From Chamaea fasciata (taxonomy: Eukaryota; Chordata; Aves; Passeriformes; Sylviidae), in assembly GCA_029207755.1 (NCBI GenBank), contig JARCOQ010000006.1, positions 66,128,093 to 66,192,092 on the forward strand: a stretch of DNA of 64,000 nucleotides, in the 5' to 3' direction. The notes below the pieces were generated by a model. That model was not told the origin of the DNA, searched no databases, and was given only the letters and a program-made list of their open reading frames with translations. The translations under genes and the position numbers were made by a program. This document shows positions 48,010 through 60,955 of the stretch, in pieces (position 1 is the stretch's first letter; every line of letters begins with the position of its first letter).

Positions 48010-49231
48010 TTTTGGGTTCAGGCAAGCGTTTGTTCATCACAGTTACTCCCACAAGCCAGCCCAGGTGGGAGCAGAGCTCCTTCCACCCCACCCACCCTGT
48101 TTCCATCCCTTCTTCAGCACATCCCATGGTGCTTTTTTCTGCTGCTTCCCAGGAGCTGTTGGCTCTTGCCCTGCCCTGACTGCTGGACCCGTCTGTGGAC
48201 ACGGCACAGCGATCTGTTGCCAGCTCTCTGGATTCTGAAGGAAAACCCAAGCAAATCTCTGAATCAAAGTAAAGGTGTCTTGCAAACTTAACCTAATCCT
48301 TTGTAAAGCTGTATTAAGGCCAAATTAAATTCAAATCTGTGGGTTCATTTTCCTCTTAGGCTTTATTCCTCGTTTGTTTGAGAGAGCTGGTGAGTCTTTT
48401 AGGACTCATGGTACCTTGGTTCCCTTTCAGAATGGAACAAATCTGAGACTTTTCCAGCCAGTTTTTCTTTAAATACCACGAGTTTTCATTCCCCTTTCAT
48501 TTAAAATACTTCCACAATTTAATATGAAATGCTGGGTAGCAAAACCGGTAGCACTTCCAGACAGAAAGAAGTATGTTGTGTGTAACTCCAAATGTGAATT
48601 CTCCTTGCAAAGTGATGGCTTTCCACTGAGGTGGATCAAACAGATGCTCAGTTGGATGCTGGTGCTGAAGCACTTTTCTCTTGTGGCTTGAGTGTCTGAT
48701 GGCAACAGCCTGAGATTTTAATAGCAGAAAGAAGGGATTTCCTACTAACCTTCCCCGGAGAACTGTCACTTGTACAGTCTTTTCCAGCCTCGTGTAGTCT
48801 GACCTGCATCTTCTCCAAAACTTGGTCAATTTTTAAACACTTTTTAAACTTTTTGTGTACCATTTGCAGAGAACAGGAGGGTGCTGGCTATTTTTTTTCA
48901 CAAAATACACGCTGCTCTGTGAGTGAGGTGGTCCTCCGTTCTCCCCAGAGCAACCTTTACCTGTCAGCTCTGCTGCTTCTCAAGGATGGGATGCTGGTGC
49001 TGGTGTGGATAAACAGATTTTCTCCCATTTTCAGCACAGGTGATGGAGGGAGAGGAGCTGTTGGCCAAGAGCCTCATGGTGCCAGCACCTCCTGACATGC
49101 AGGAGCTGAAAAACTAGAGGTTTTGCCCTTGTTGCATTCAGTGGATTTCTAATTTTACTTCAAGCTAATTGCTTCCTCGTCCTGGGAGGTGCCAGGGAGA
49201 TGCCCAAGGGGACACAAGGACAAAGATTTTA

Positions 49232-49512
49232 GCAGGGTCTATTGCCATAAGACAAGGGGTGTTGGTTTTAAACTGGAGGAGGGATGATTCAAATGAGCTT
49301 CAAGGAAGAAATTTTTAATCAATGAGGGTGATAAAAATGCTGTGGTCTCTGCCACAGGTTGCCCAGAGATGCTGTGGAAACATTCCAGGTTGGATGGGGC
49401 TTGGAACAAGCTGACTAGTTGAAGGTGTCCTTGCTTATTGCAGGGAGGGTGGAACTAAATGGGATTTAAAGTGTCTCCCAAGCCAAACCATTGTACGATT
49501 TTACGATCATCT
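49232..49512 (+). mobile_element. CR1 3' end (U12)
   Basis: GGAACTAAATGGG form, as U11. Confidence 0.82.
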
Positions 49513-49606
49513 CATCCAACTTCACTGCTCCAACATGATTCCCATGAGCATGCAGGAGGCTGGGAAAAGGAATGTGGGCTCTCCCAGTTCAAACAAAGAG
49601 AAAAGT

Positions 49607-50946
49607 TTATTTTGATGGCTGAGGGGGACGAGCACCAGAGGGTGATGCTCGTCTGATCCTGCTCTGGTTTTCAGGCCGACTGTACAGCTTTTTCTCCTGC
49701 CGCTGTTGCCGCCGGACGTGTCTCATCCGGATTGGCCCAGGCTGGGAGCGTTTGTCCTTCATGGAGCCAGCGAAGAGCCAGGGTGGTCTGTATGGAGCTG
49801 CTTGTCTGCTGGGTGACTGAGTGTCCTGGGACAGCCCTGGCACCCCCTGAGTGGCGGTGCTGGGGCTGCTGGTCTCAATACTTTGGGCCAGCACATCGTC
49901 GATCCGGCGGCGTTTTGCTGCCGGGCTCCTGAGTGACTGTGGCTCTGTGGCGCCGTCTGGATGGCCTCTTTTCAAGCTCTGCTTTTTGCACGGGAAGCTG
50001 CTGCTGCTGCTGCTGCTGACCAGCACCACAGCCTGGGACAGCCCTGGCACCCCCTGAGTGGCGGTGCTGGGGCTGCTGGTCTCAATACTTTGGGCGATCC
50101 GGCGGTGTTTTGCTGCCGGGCTCCTGAGTGTCTGTGGCTCTGTGGCGCCCTCTGGATGGCCTCTCTTCAAGCTCTGCTTTTTGCAGGGGAAGCTGCTGCT
50201 GCTGCTGCTTCTGACCACAACCACACTTTGAGACAGCCCTGGCACCCCCTGAGTGGCGGTGCTGGGGCTGCTGGCCTCAGTATTTTGGGCCAGCACATCG
50301 TTGATCCGGCGGCGTTTTGCTGCCGGGCTCCTGAGTGACTGTGGCTCTGTGACGCCCTCTGGATGGCCTCTCTTCAAGCTCTTCTTTTTGCAGGGGAAGC
50401 TGCTGCTGCTGCTGCTGCTGACCAGCACCACAGCCTGGGACAGCCCTGGCACCCCCTGAGTGCCGGTGCTGGGGCTGCTGGTCTCAGCACGCAGCAGTGG
50501 CACTCGGTTCAGCCGTATGGGTTTCACTGCCCGGCTGCCCGGGCCTTGTGCTCTCTGTCTCCAGGAACGGCGCCGGGCCTGCTCCGCCCTGGGCTGTTCC
50601 GACAGGCCGCTGCTGCTGCTGCTGCTGTTTGGATCTGCACATTGGAGAGAGGAGAGGGCAAGTGGTGTGAGCAGCTGCGCAGGGCTCGGGTGATGTCCGT
50701 GCAGGATTGTCCCCAAGGCCTTGCCGGGCTGGCTTAAGGGCAGGGGAGGCATATGTGCCCACAGGCCAGCCTGGCCCCGCTGGCCCAAGAGAGCCAGAGG
50801 GACTCTACCCTGGGTCGTTGTTGGAGCTCCTGCTTCCCCTTGCTGCAGCTCTTGACCGCTCCCCCACTGCCAGCCGTGGGGAGGGAGATTTTGCTCTCAC
50901 CTTGCTTCTTCCCAGGAGGACACTTCTCAGCAGTGTTGTGCACCAT
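49607..50946 (-). CDS. NLS-repeat protein gene, copy U13
   Basis: Exons 49607-50634 and 50901-50946, predicted 357 residues. First repeat has CKKKSLKRG (Gln to Lys, adding a basic residue); second repeat has SVVVV as in U11/U12. Putative upstream exon 52603-52716 reads KTDQ for KIDQ. Confidence 0.72.
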
Positions 50947-51634
50947 TGTGGATAGGGAGCAGTGCCTGGAAGGTCTGTGCTGCAGGCCTTTCTCCTCCTG
51001 ACAAAGCATCCCAGTCCTTGTTTGGACAGAGAGAGAGGCGTTTGTGGTGCCTCAGAGGCACCAGAACTCGCCAGTAGCCTTGGGCAAGCTCCTTCTCCTC
51101 GATCCTGTCCTCAGCTCTGCAAGTTGTGTTGCCACCTTTGTACCTTAGGGCTGGGTGATGATGTCACACTAGTCCCTGTCACCCACTGCCCTAATTCGGG
51201 GAGGCTATCCTTGTGGGTGCTGACAGTGACTTTGTCAATGCCAGGCACGGCTGTAAGGAGAAAAACAGAAATGGGAACAGGTTCATCAACAGGTTGGCGG
51301 GCTTAAGGAGACTTAGGTCTTACTACAGGTCATCAGTGGTGATTAGGTCATACTAACCAGTCCTAATTCATTCTTTTGACAGCTCTAAGAGTACAGTTGA
51401 TTGATTCATTCATTCTTTAAAAGAAGAGTTGTTCTGTGATACATTGGGCATATTGCTTGGGTCAGCCTCCTTAAAGGAAAATCAGAGTATTACCTACGGT
51501 CTCAAATGAAGCTTCTGAACCAACTTTAAGTACTCATGTGTTTTTCCCGAAAGATAAAGTCTCTGAGGCCGTGGAAACTTCAGGATTGGGGTGGGCAAGC
51601 ATGGCAGGAATTTGAGAAGATTGGTGCCCTGTAG

Positions 51635-51862
51635 GCACTGGGGGGCTCTGAAGTCTCCCTGGAGCCTTCTCTTCTCCAGGCTGAACAAGCTCAGCTCTCT
51701 CAGCCCATCTCCAGAGCAGAACTGCTCCAGCCCTTGGATCATGGCTGCAACCCTCCTCTGGACTCACTCCAGAAGGTCCATGTTTTTGGGTTTTTTTGTT
51801 TTTTTTTTTTTTTTTCTTTTTTTTTTTTATCCTGGAGACCCCAGATGTGGGTGCAGAATTAC
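51635..51862 (-). mobile_element. Antisense CR1 fragment, T tract 51783-51828 (U13)
   Basis: 46-bp tract with GGG and C interruptions, flanked by AAGGTCCATG and ATCCTGGAG. Confidence 0.75.
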
Positions 51863-53083
51863 TTTTGGGTTCAGGCAAGCGTTTGTTCATCACAGTTACT
51901 CCCACAAGCCAGCCCAGGTGGGAGCAGAGCTCCTTCCACCCCACCCACCCTGTTTCCATCCCTTCTTCAGCACATCCCATGGTGCTTTTTTCTGCTGCTT
52001 CCCAGGAGCTGTTGGCTCTTGCCCTGCCCTGACTGCTGGACCCGTCTGTGGACACTGCACAGCGATCTGTTGCCAGCTGTCTGGATTCTGAAGGAAAACC
52101 CAAGCAAATCTCTGAATCAAAGTAAAGGTGTCTTGCAAACTTAACCTAATCCTTTGTAAAGCTGTATTAAGGCCAAATTAAATTCAAATCTGTGGGTTCA
52201 TTTTCCTCTTAGGCTTTATTCCTCGTTTGTTTGAGAGAGCTGGTGAGTCTTTTAGGACTCATGGTACCTTGGTTCCCTTTCAGAATGGAACAAATCTGAG
52301 ACTTTTCCAGCCAGTTTTTCTTTAAATACCACGAGTTTTCATTCCCCTTTCATTTAAAATACTTCCACAATTTAATATGAAATGCTGGGTAGCAAAACCG
52401 GTAGCACTTCCAGACAGAAAGAAGTATGTTGTGTGTAACTCCAAATGTGAATTCTCCTTGCAAAGTGATGGCTTTCCACTGAGGTGGATCAAACAGATGC
52501 TCAGTTGGATGCTGGTGCTGAAGCACTTTTCTCTTGTGGCTTGAGTGTCTGATGGCAACAGCCTGAGATTTTAATAGCAGAAAGAAGGGATTTCCTACTA
52601 ACCTTCCCCGGAGAACTGTCACTTGTACAGTCTTTTCCAGCCTCGTCTAGTCTGACCTGCATCTTCTCCAAAACTTGGTCAGTTTTTAAATACTTTTTAA
52701 ACTTTTTGTGTACCATTTGCAGAGAACAGGAGGGTGCTGGCTATTTTTTTCACAAAATACACGCTGCTCTGTGAGTGAGGTGGTCCTCCGTTCTCCCCAG
52801 AGCAACCTTTACCTGTCAGCTCTGCTGCTTCTCAAGGATGGGATGCTGGTGCTGGTGTGGATAAACAGATTTTCTCCCATTTTCAGCACAGGTGATGGAG
52901 GGAGAGGAGCTGTTGGCCAAGAGCCTCATGGTGCCAGCACCTCCTGACATGCAGGAGCTGAAAATCTAGAGGTTTTGCCCTTGTTGCATTCAGTGGATTT
53001 CTAATTTTACTTCAAGCTAATTGCTTCCTCGTCCTGGGAGGTGCCAGGGAGATGCCCAAGGGGACACAAGGACAAAGATTTTA

Positions 53084-53364
53084 GCAGGGTCTATTGCCAT
53101 AAGACAAGGGGTGTTGGTTTTAAACTGGAGGAGGGATGATTCAAATGAGCTTCAAGGAAGAAATTTTTTATCAATGAGGGTGATAAAAATGCAGTGGTCT
53201 CTGCCACAGGTTGCCCAGAGATGCTGTGGAAACATTCCAGGTTGGATGGGGCTTGGAACAAGCTGACTAGTTGAAGGTGTCCTTGCTTATTGCAGGGAGG
53301 GTGGAACTAAATGAGATTTAAAGTGTCTCCCAAGCCAAACCATTGTACGATTTTACGATCATCT
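53084..53364 (+). mobile_element. CR1 3' end (U13)
   Basis: GGAACTAAATGAG with TTTTTTATC and AATGCAGTGG. Confidence 0.82.
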
Positions 53365-53458
53365 CATCCAACTTCACTGCTCCAACATGATTCCCATGAG
53401 CATGCAGGAGGCTGGGAAAAGGAATGTGGGCTCTCCCAGTTCAAACAAAGAGAAAAGT

Positions 53459-54798
53459 TTATTTTGATGGCTGAGGGGGACGAGCACCAGAGGGTGATGC
53501 TCGTCTGATCCTGCTCTGGTTTTCAGGCCGACTGTACAGCTTTTTCTCCTGCCGCTGTTGCCGCCGGACGTGTCTCATACGGATTGGCCCAGGCTGGGAG
53601 CGTTTGTCCTTCATGGAGCCAGCGAAGAGCCAGGGTGGTCTGTATGGAGCTGCTTGTCTGCTGGGTGACTGAGTGTCCTGGGACAGCCCTGGCACCCCCT
53701 GAGTGGCGGTGCTGGGGCTGCTGGTCTCAATACTTTGGGCCAGCACATCGTCGATCCGGCGGCGTTTTGCTGCCGGGCTCCTGAGTGACTGTGGCTCTGT
53801 GGCGCCGTCTGGATGGCCTCTTTTCAAGCTCTGCTTTTTGCACGGGAAGCTGCTGCTGCTGCTGCTGCTGACCAGCACCACAGCCTGGGACAGCCCTGGC
53901 ACCCCCTGAGTGGCGGTGCTGGGGCTGCTGGTCTCAATACTTTGGGCGATCCGGCGGTGTTTTGCTGCCGGGCTCCTGAGTGTCTGTGGCTCTGTGGCGC
54001 CCTCTGGATGGCCTCTCTTCAAGCTCTGCTTTTTGCAGGGGAAGCTGCTGCTGCTGCTGCTTCTGACCACAACCACACTTTGAGACAGCCCTGGCACCCC
54101 CTGAGTGGCGGTGCTGGGGCTGCTGGCCTCAGTATTTTGGGCCAGCACATCGTTGATCCGGCGGCGTTTTGCTGCCGGGCTCCTGAGTGACTGTGGCTCT
54201 GTGACGCCCTCTGGATGGCCTCTCTTCAAGCTCTTCTTTTTGCAGGGGAAGCTGCTGCTGCTGCTGCTGCTGACCAGCACCACAGCCTGGGACAGCCCTG
54301 GCACCCCCTGAGTGCCGGTGCTGGGGCTGCTGGTCTCAGCACGCAGCAGTGGCACTCGGTTCAGCCGTATGGGTTTCACTGCCCGGCTGCCCGGGCCTTG
54401 TGCTCTCTGTCTCCAGGAACGGCGCCGGGCCTGCTCCGCCCTGGGCTGTTCCGACAGGCCGCTGCTGCTGCTGCTGCTGTTTGGATCTGCACATTGGAGA
54501 GAGGAGAGGGCAAGTGGTGTGAGCAGCTGCGCAGGGCTCGGGTGATGTCCGTGCAGGATTGTCCCCAAGGCCTTGCCGGGCTGGCTTAAGGGCAGGGGAG
54601 GCATATGTGCCCACAGGCCAGCCTGGCCCCGCTGGCCCAAGAGAGCCAGAGGGACTCTACCCTGGGTCGTTGTTGGAGCTCCTGCTTCCCCTTGCTGCAG
54701 CTCTTGACCGCTCCCCCACTGCCAGCCGTGGGGAGGGAGATTTTGCTCTCACCTTGCTTCTTCCCAGGAGGACACTTCTCAGCAGTGTTGTGCACCAT
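53459..54798 (-). CDS. NLS-repeat protein gene, copy U14
   Basis: Exons 53459-54486 and 54753-54798, predicted 357 residues, identical in predicted terminal-exon product to U13. Putative upstream exon 56457-56570 also reads KTDQ. Confidence 0.72.
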
Positions 54799-55486
54799 TG
54801 TGGATAGGGAGCAGTGCCTGGAAGGTCTGTGCTGCAGGCCTTTCTCCTCCTGACAAAGCATCCCAGTCCTTGTTTGGACAGAGAGAGAGGCGTTTGTGGT
54901 GCCTCAGAGGCACCAGAACTCGCCAGTAGCCTTGGGCAAGCTCCTTCTCCTCGATCCTGTCCTCAGCTCTGCAAGTTGTGTTGCCACCTTTGTACCTTAG
55001 GGCTGGGTGATGATGTCACACTAGTCCCTGTCACCCACTGCCCTAATTCGGGGAGGCTATCCTTGTGGGTGCTGACAGTGACTTTGTCAATGCCAGGCAC
55101 GGCTGTAAGGAGAAAAACAGAAATGGGAACAGGTTCATCAACAGGTTGGCGGGCTTAAGGAGACTTAGGTCTTACTACAGGTCATCAGTGGTGATTAGGT
55201 CATACTAACCAGTCCTAATTCATTCTTTTGACAGCTCTAAGAGTACAGTTGATTGATTCATTCATTCTTTAAAAGAAGAGTTGTTCTGTGATACATTGGG
55301 CATATTGCTTGGGTCAGCCTCCTTAAAGGAAAATCAGAGTATTACCTACGGTCTCAAATGAAGCTTCTGAACCAACTTTAAGTACTCATGTGTTTTTCCC
55401 GAAAGATAAAGTCTCTGAGGCCGTGGAAACTTCAGGATTGGGGTGGGCAAGCATGGCAGGAATTTGAGAAGATTGGTGCCCTGTAG

Positions 55487-55716
55487 GCACTGGGGGGCTC
55501 TGAAGTCTCCCTGGAGCCTTCTCTTCTCCAGGCTGAACAAGCTCAGCTCTCTCAGCCCATCTCCAGAGCAGAACTGCTCCAGCCCTTGGATCATGGCTGC
55601 AACCCTCCTCTGGACTCACTCCAGAAGGTCCATGTTTTTGGGTTTTTTTGTTGTTTTTTTTTTTTTTTTCTTTTTTTTTTTTATCCTGGAGACCCCAGAT
55701 GTGGGTGCAGAATTAC
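55487..55716 (-). mobile_element. Antisense CR1 fragment, T tract 55635-55682 (U14)
   Basis: 48 bp; like U13 with an additional GTTG interruption. Confidence 0.75.
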
Positions 55717-56937
55717 TTTTGGGTTCAGGCAAGCGTTTGTTCATCACAGTTACTCCCACAAGCCAGCCCAGGTGGGAGCAGAGCTCCTTCCACCCCACCC
55801 ACCCTGTTTCCATCCCTTCTTCAGCACATCCCATGGTGCTTTTTTCTGCTGCTTCCCAGGAGCTGTTGCCTCTTGCCCTGCCCTGACTGCTGGACCCGTC
55901 TGTGGACACTGCACAGCGATCTGTTGCCAGCTCTCTGGATTCTGAAGGAAAACCCAAGCAAATCTCTGAATCAAAGTAAAGGTGTCTTGCAAACTTAACC
56001 TAATCCTTTGTAAAGCTGTATTAAGGCCAAATTAAATTCAAATCTGTGGGTTCATTTTCCTCTTAGGCTTTATTCCTCGTTTGTTTGAGAGAGCTGGTGA
56101 GTCTTTTAGGACTCATGGTACCTTGGTTCCCTTTCAGAATGGAACAAATCTGAGACTTTTCCAGCCAGTTTTTCTTTAAATACCACGAGTTTTCATTCCC
56201 CTTTCATTTAAAATACTTCCACAATTTAATATGAAATGCTGGGTAGCAAACCCGGTAGCACTTCCAGACAGAAAGAAGTATGTTGTGTGTAACTCCAAAT
56301 GTGAATTCTCCTTGCAAAGTGATGGCTTTCCACTGAGGTGGATCAAACAGATGCTCAGTTGGATGCTGGTGCTGAAGCACTTTTCTCTTGTGGCTTGAGT
56401 GTCTGATGGCAACAGCCTGAGATTTTAATAGCAGAAAGAAGGGATTTCCTACTAACCTTCCCCGGAGAACTGTCACTTGTACAGTCTTTTCCAGCCTCGT
56501 CTAGTCTGACCTGCATCTTCTCCAAAACTTGGTCAGTTTTTAAATACTTTTTAAACTTTTTGTGTACCATTTGCAGAGAACAGGAGGGTGCTGGCTATTT
56601 TTTTCACAAAATACACGCTGCTCTGTGAGTGAGGTGGTCCTCCGTTCTCCCCAGAGCAACCTTTACCTGTCAGCTCTGCTGCTTCTCAAGGATGGGATGC
56701 TGGTGCTGGTGTGGATAAACAGATTTTCTCCCATTTTCAGCACAGGTGATGGAGGGAGAGGAGCTGTTGGCCAAGAGCCTCATGGTGCCAGCACCTCCTG
56801 ACATGCAGGAGCTGAAAATCTAGAGGTTTTGCCCTTGTTGCATTCAGTGGATTTCTAATTTTACTTCAAGCTAATTGCTTCCTCGTCCTGGGAGGTGCCA
56901 GGGAGATGCCCAAGGGGACACAAGGACAAAGATTTTA

Positions 56938-57218
56938 GCAGGGTCTATTGCCATAAGACAAGGGGTGTTGGTTTTAAACTGGAGGAGGGATGATTCAAAT
57001 GAGCTTCAAGGAAGAAATTTTTTATCAATGAGGGTGATAAAAATGCTGTGGTCTCTGCCACAGGTTGCCCAGAGATGCTGTGGAAACATTCCAGGTTGGA
57101 TGGGGCTTGGAACAAGCTGACTAGTTGAAGGTGTCCTTGCTTATTGCAGGGAGGGTGGAACTAAATGAGATTTAAAGTGTCTCCCAAGCCAAACCATTGT
57201 ACGATTTTACGATCATCT
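56938..57218 (+). mobile_element. CR1 3' end (U14)
   Basis: GGAACTAAATGAG with TTTTTTATC and AATGCTGTGG. Confidence 0.82.
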
Positions 57219-57312
57219 CATCCAACTTCACTGCTCCAACATGATTCCCATGAGCATGCAGGAGGCTGGGAAAAGGAATGTGGGCTCTCCCAGTTCAAAC
57301 AAACAGAAAAGT

Positions 57313-58445
57313 TTATTTTGATGGCTGAGGGGGACGAGCACCAGAGGGTGATGCTCGTCTGATCCTGCTCTGGTTTTCAGGCCGACTGTACAGCTTTTTC
57401 TCCTGCCGCTGTTGCCGCCGGACGTGTCTCATACGGATTGGCCCAGGCTGGGAGCGTTTGTCCTTCATGGAGCCAGCGAAGAGCCAGGGTGGTCTGTATG
57501 GAGCTGCTTGTCTGCTGGGTGACTGAGTGTCCTGGGACAGCCCTGGCACCCCCTGAGTGGCGGTGCTGGGGCTGCTGGTCTCAATACTTTGGGCCAGCAC
57601 ATCGTCGATCCGGCGGCGTTTTGCTGCCGGGCTCCTGAGTGATTGTGGCTCTGTGGCGCCGTCTGGATGGCCTCTCTTCCAGCTCTGCTTTTTGCAGGGG
57701 AAGCTGCTGCTGCTGCTGCTGCTGACCAGCACCACAGCCTGGGACAGCCCTGGCACCCCCTGAGTGGCGGTGCTGGGGCTGCTGGTCTCAATACTTTGGG
57801 CGATCCGGCGGTGTTTTGCTGCCGGGCTCCTGAGTGTCTGTGGCTCTGTGGGGCCCTCTGGATGGCCTCTCTTCAAGCTCTGCTTTTTGCAGGGGAAGCT
57901 GCTGCTGCTGCTGCTGCTGACCAGAACCACACTTTGAGACAGCCCTGGCACCCCCTGAGTGCCGGTGCTGGGGCTGCTGGTCTCAGCACGCAGCAGTGGC
58001 ACTCGGTTCAGCCGTATGGGTTTCACTGCCTGGCTGCCCGGGCCTTGTGCTCTCTGTCTCCAGGAACGGCGCCTGGCCTGCTCCGCCCTGGGCTGTTCCG
58101 ACAGGCCGCCACTGCTGCTGCTGCTGTTTGGATCTGCACATTGGAGAGAGGAGAGGGCAAGTGGTGTGAGCAGCTGCGCAGGGCTCGGGTGATGTCCGTG
58201 CAGGATTGTCCCCAAGGCCTTGCCGGGCTGGCTTAAGGGCAGGGGAGGCATATGTGCCCACAGGCCAGCCTGGCCCCGCTGGCCCAAGAGAGCCAGAGGG
58301 ACTCTACCCTGGGTCGTTGTTGGAGCTCCTGCTTCCCCTTGCTGCAGCTCTTGACCGCTCCCCCACTGCCAGCCGTGGGGAGGGAGATTTTGCTCTCACC
58401 TTGCTTCTTCCCAGGAGGACACTTCTCAGCAGTGTTGTGCACCAT
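57313..58445 (-). CDS. NLS-repeat protein gene, copy U15, two-repeat form
   Basis: Exons 57313-58133 and 58400-58445, predicted 288 residues. A 69-residue repeat is missing: the first repeat left is the DDVL-less KHRRI type. This is a different deletion from that in U8. N-terminal polyserine reads SSSSSGG, GSRAV is GSQAV, and the last full repeat has KKQSWKRG. Putative upstream exon 60100-60213. Confidence 0.72.
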
Positions 58446-59133
58446 TGTGGATAGGGAGCAGTGCCTGGAAGGTCTGTGCTGCAGGCCTTTCTCCTCCTGA
58501 CAAAGCATCCCAGTCCTTGTTTGGACAGAGAGAGAGGCGTTTGTGGTGCCTCAGAGGCACCAGAACTCGCCAGTAGCCTTGGGCAAGCTCCTTCTCCTCG
58601 ATCCTGTCCTCAGCTCTGCAAGTTGTGTTGCCACCTTTGTACCTTAGGGCTGGGTGATGATGTCACACTAGTCCCTGTCACCCACTGCCCTAATTCGGGG
58701 AGGCTATCCTTGTGGGTGCTGACAGTGACTTTGTCAATGCCAGGCACGGCTGTAAGGAGAAAAACAGAAATGGGAACAGGTTCATCAACAGGTTGGCGGG
58801 CTTAAGGAGACTTAGGTCTTACTACAGGTCATCAGTGGTGATTAGGTCATACTAACCAGTCCTAATTCATTCTTTTGACAGCTCTAAGAGCACAGTTGAT
58901 TGATTCATTCATTCTTTAAAAGAAGAGTTGTTCTGTGATACATTGGGCATATTGCTTGGGTCAGCCTCCTTAAAGGAAAATCAGAGTATTACCTACGGTC
59001 TCAAATGAAGCTTCTGAACCAACTTTAAGTACTCATGTGTTTTTCCCGAAAGATAAAGTCTCTGAGGCCGTGGAAACTTCAGGATTGGGGTGGGCAAGCA
59101 TGGCAGGAATTTGAGAAGATTGGTGCCCTGTAG

Positions 59134-59359
59134 GCACTGGGGGGCTCTGAAGTCTCCCTGGAGCCTTCTCTTCTCCAGGCTGAACAAGCTCAGCTCTCTC
59201 AGCCCATCTCCAGAGCAGAACTGCTCCAGCCCTTGGATCATGGCTGCAACCCTCCTCTGGACTCACTCCAGAAGGTCCATGTTTTTGGGTTTTTTTTTTT
59301 TTTTTTTTTTTTTCTTTTTTTTTTTATCCTGGAGACCCCAGATGTGGGTGCAGAATTAC
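59134..59359 (-). mobile_element. Antisense CR1 fragment, T tract 59282-59325 (U15)
   Basis: 44 bp; the internal G of U13 is absent. Confidence 0.75.
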
Positions 59360-60580
59360 TTTTGGGTTCAGGCAAGCGTTTGTTCATCACAGTTACTCCC
59401 ACAAGCCAGCCCAGGTGGGAGCAGAGCTCCTTCCACCCCACCCACCCTGTTTCCATCCCTTCTTCAGCACATCCCATGGTGCTTTTTTCTGCTGCTTCCC
59501 AGGAGCTGTTGGCTCTTGCCCTGCCCTGACTGCTGGACCCGTCTGTGGACACTGCACAGCGATCTGTTGCCAGCTCTCTGGATTCTGAAGGAAAACCCAA
59601 GCAAATCTCTGAATCAAAGTAAAGGTGTCTTGCAAACTTAACCTAATCCTTTGTAAAGCTGTATTAAGGCCAAATTAAATTCAAATCTGTGGGTTCATTT
59701 TCCTCTTAGGCTTTATTCCTCGTTTGTTTGAGAGAGCTGGTGAGTCTTTTAGGACTCATGGTACCTTGGTTCCCTTTCAGAATGGAACAAATCTGAGACT
59801 TTTCCAGCCAGTTTTTCTTTAAATACCACGAGTTTTCATTCCCCTTTCATTTAAAATACTTCCACAATTTAATATGAAATGCTGGGTAGCAAACCCGGTA
59901 GCACTTCCAGACAGAAAGAAGTATGTTGTGTGTAACTCCAAATGTGAATTCTCCTTGCAAAGTGATGGCTTTCCACTGAGGTGGATCAAACAGATGCTCA
60001 GTTGGATGCTGGTGCTGAAGCACTTTTCTCTTGTGGCTTGAGTGTCTGATGGCAACAGCCTGAGATTTTAATAGCAGAAAGAAGGGATTTCCTACTAACC
60101 TTCCCCGGAGAACTGTCACTTGTACAGTCTTTTCCAGCCTCGTCTAGTCTGACCTGCATCTTCTCCAAAACTTGGTCAGTTTTTAAATACTTTTTAAACT
60201 TTTTGTGTACCATTTGCAGAGAACAGGAGGGTGCTGGCTATTTTTTTCACAAAATACACGCTGCTCTGTGAGTGAGGTGGTCCTCCGTTCTCCCCAGAGC
60301 AACCTTTACCTGTCAGCTCTGCTGCTTCTCAAGGATGGGATGCTGGTGCTGGTGTGGATAAACAGATTTTCTCCCATTTTCAGCACAGGTGATGGAGGGA
60401 GAGGAGCTGTTGGCCAAGAGCCTCATGGTGCCAGCACCTCCTGACATGCAGGAGCTGAAAATCTAGAGGTTTTGCCCTTGTTGCATTCAGTGGATTTCTA
60501 ATTTTACTTCAAGCTAATTGCTTCCTCGTCCTGGGAGGTGCCAGGGAGATGCCCAAGGGGACACAAGGACAAAGATTTTA

Positions 60581-60861
60581 GCAGGGTCTATTGCCATAAG
60601 ACAAGGGGTGTTGGTTTTAAACTGGAGGAGGGATGATTCAAATGAGCTTCAAGGAAGAAATTTTTTATCAATGAGGGTGATAAAAATGCTGTGGTCTCTG
60701 CCACAGGTTGCCCAGAGATGCTGTGGAAACATTCCAGGTTGGATGGGGCTTGGAACAAGCTGACTAGTTGAAGGTGTCCTTGCTTATTGCAGGGAGGGTG
60801 GAACTAAATGAGATTTAAAGTGTCTCCCAAGCCAAACCATTGTACGATTTTACGATCATCT
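60581..60861 (+). mobile_element. CR1 3' end (U15)
   Basis: Same variant set as U14. Confidence 0.82.
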
Positions 60862-60955
60862 CATCCAACTTCACTGCTCCAACATGATTCCCATGAGCAT
60901 GCAGGAGGCTGGGAAAAGGAATGTGGGCTCTCCCAGTTCAAACAAAGAGAAAAGT

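Larger units (their letters stand above)
45751..49606. repeat. Array unit U12 (3856 bp)
   Basis: Duplicate partner of U11. The T tract is one base longer (44 against 43 bp). Confidence 0.95.
49607..53458. repeat. Array unit U13 (3852 bp)
   Basis: First of a block (U13-U16) with the ATCCTGGAG-flanked T tract. Encodes the same predicted protein as U14. Confidence 0.95.
53459..57312. repeat. Array unit U14 (3854 bp)
   Basis: Partner of U13. It shares GTTGCCTCTTG (about 55865) with U16 (about 63154) but not with U15 or U13, a mosaic pattern. Confidence 0.95.
57313..60955. repeat. Array unit U15 (3643 bp, contracted)
   Basis: About 207 bp shorter because one 69-residue coding repeat is missing. 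Encodes the same predicted protein as U16. Confidence 0.95.
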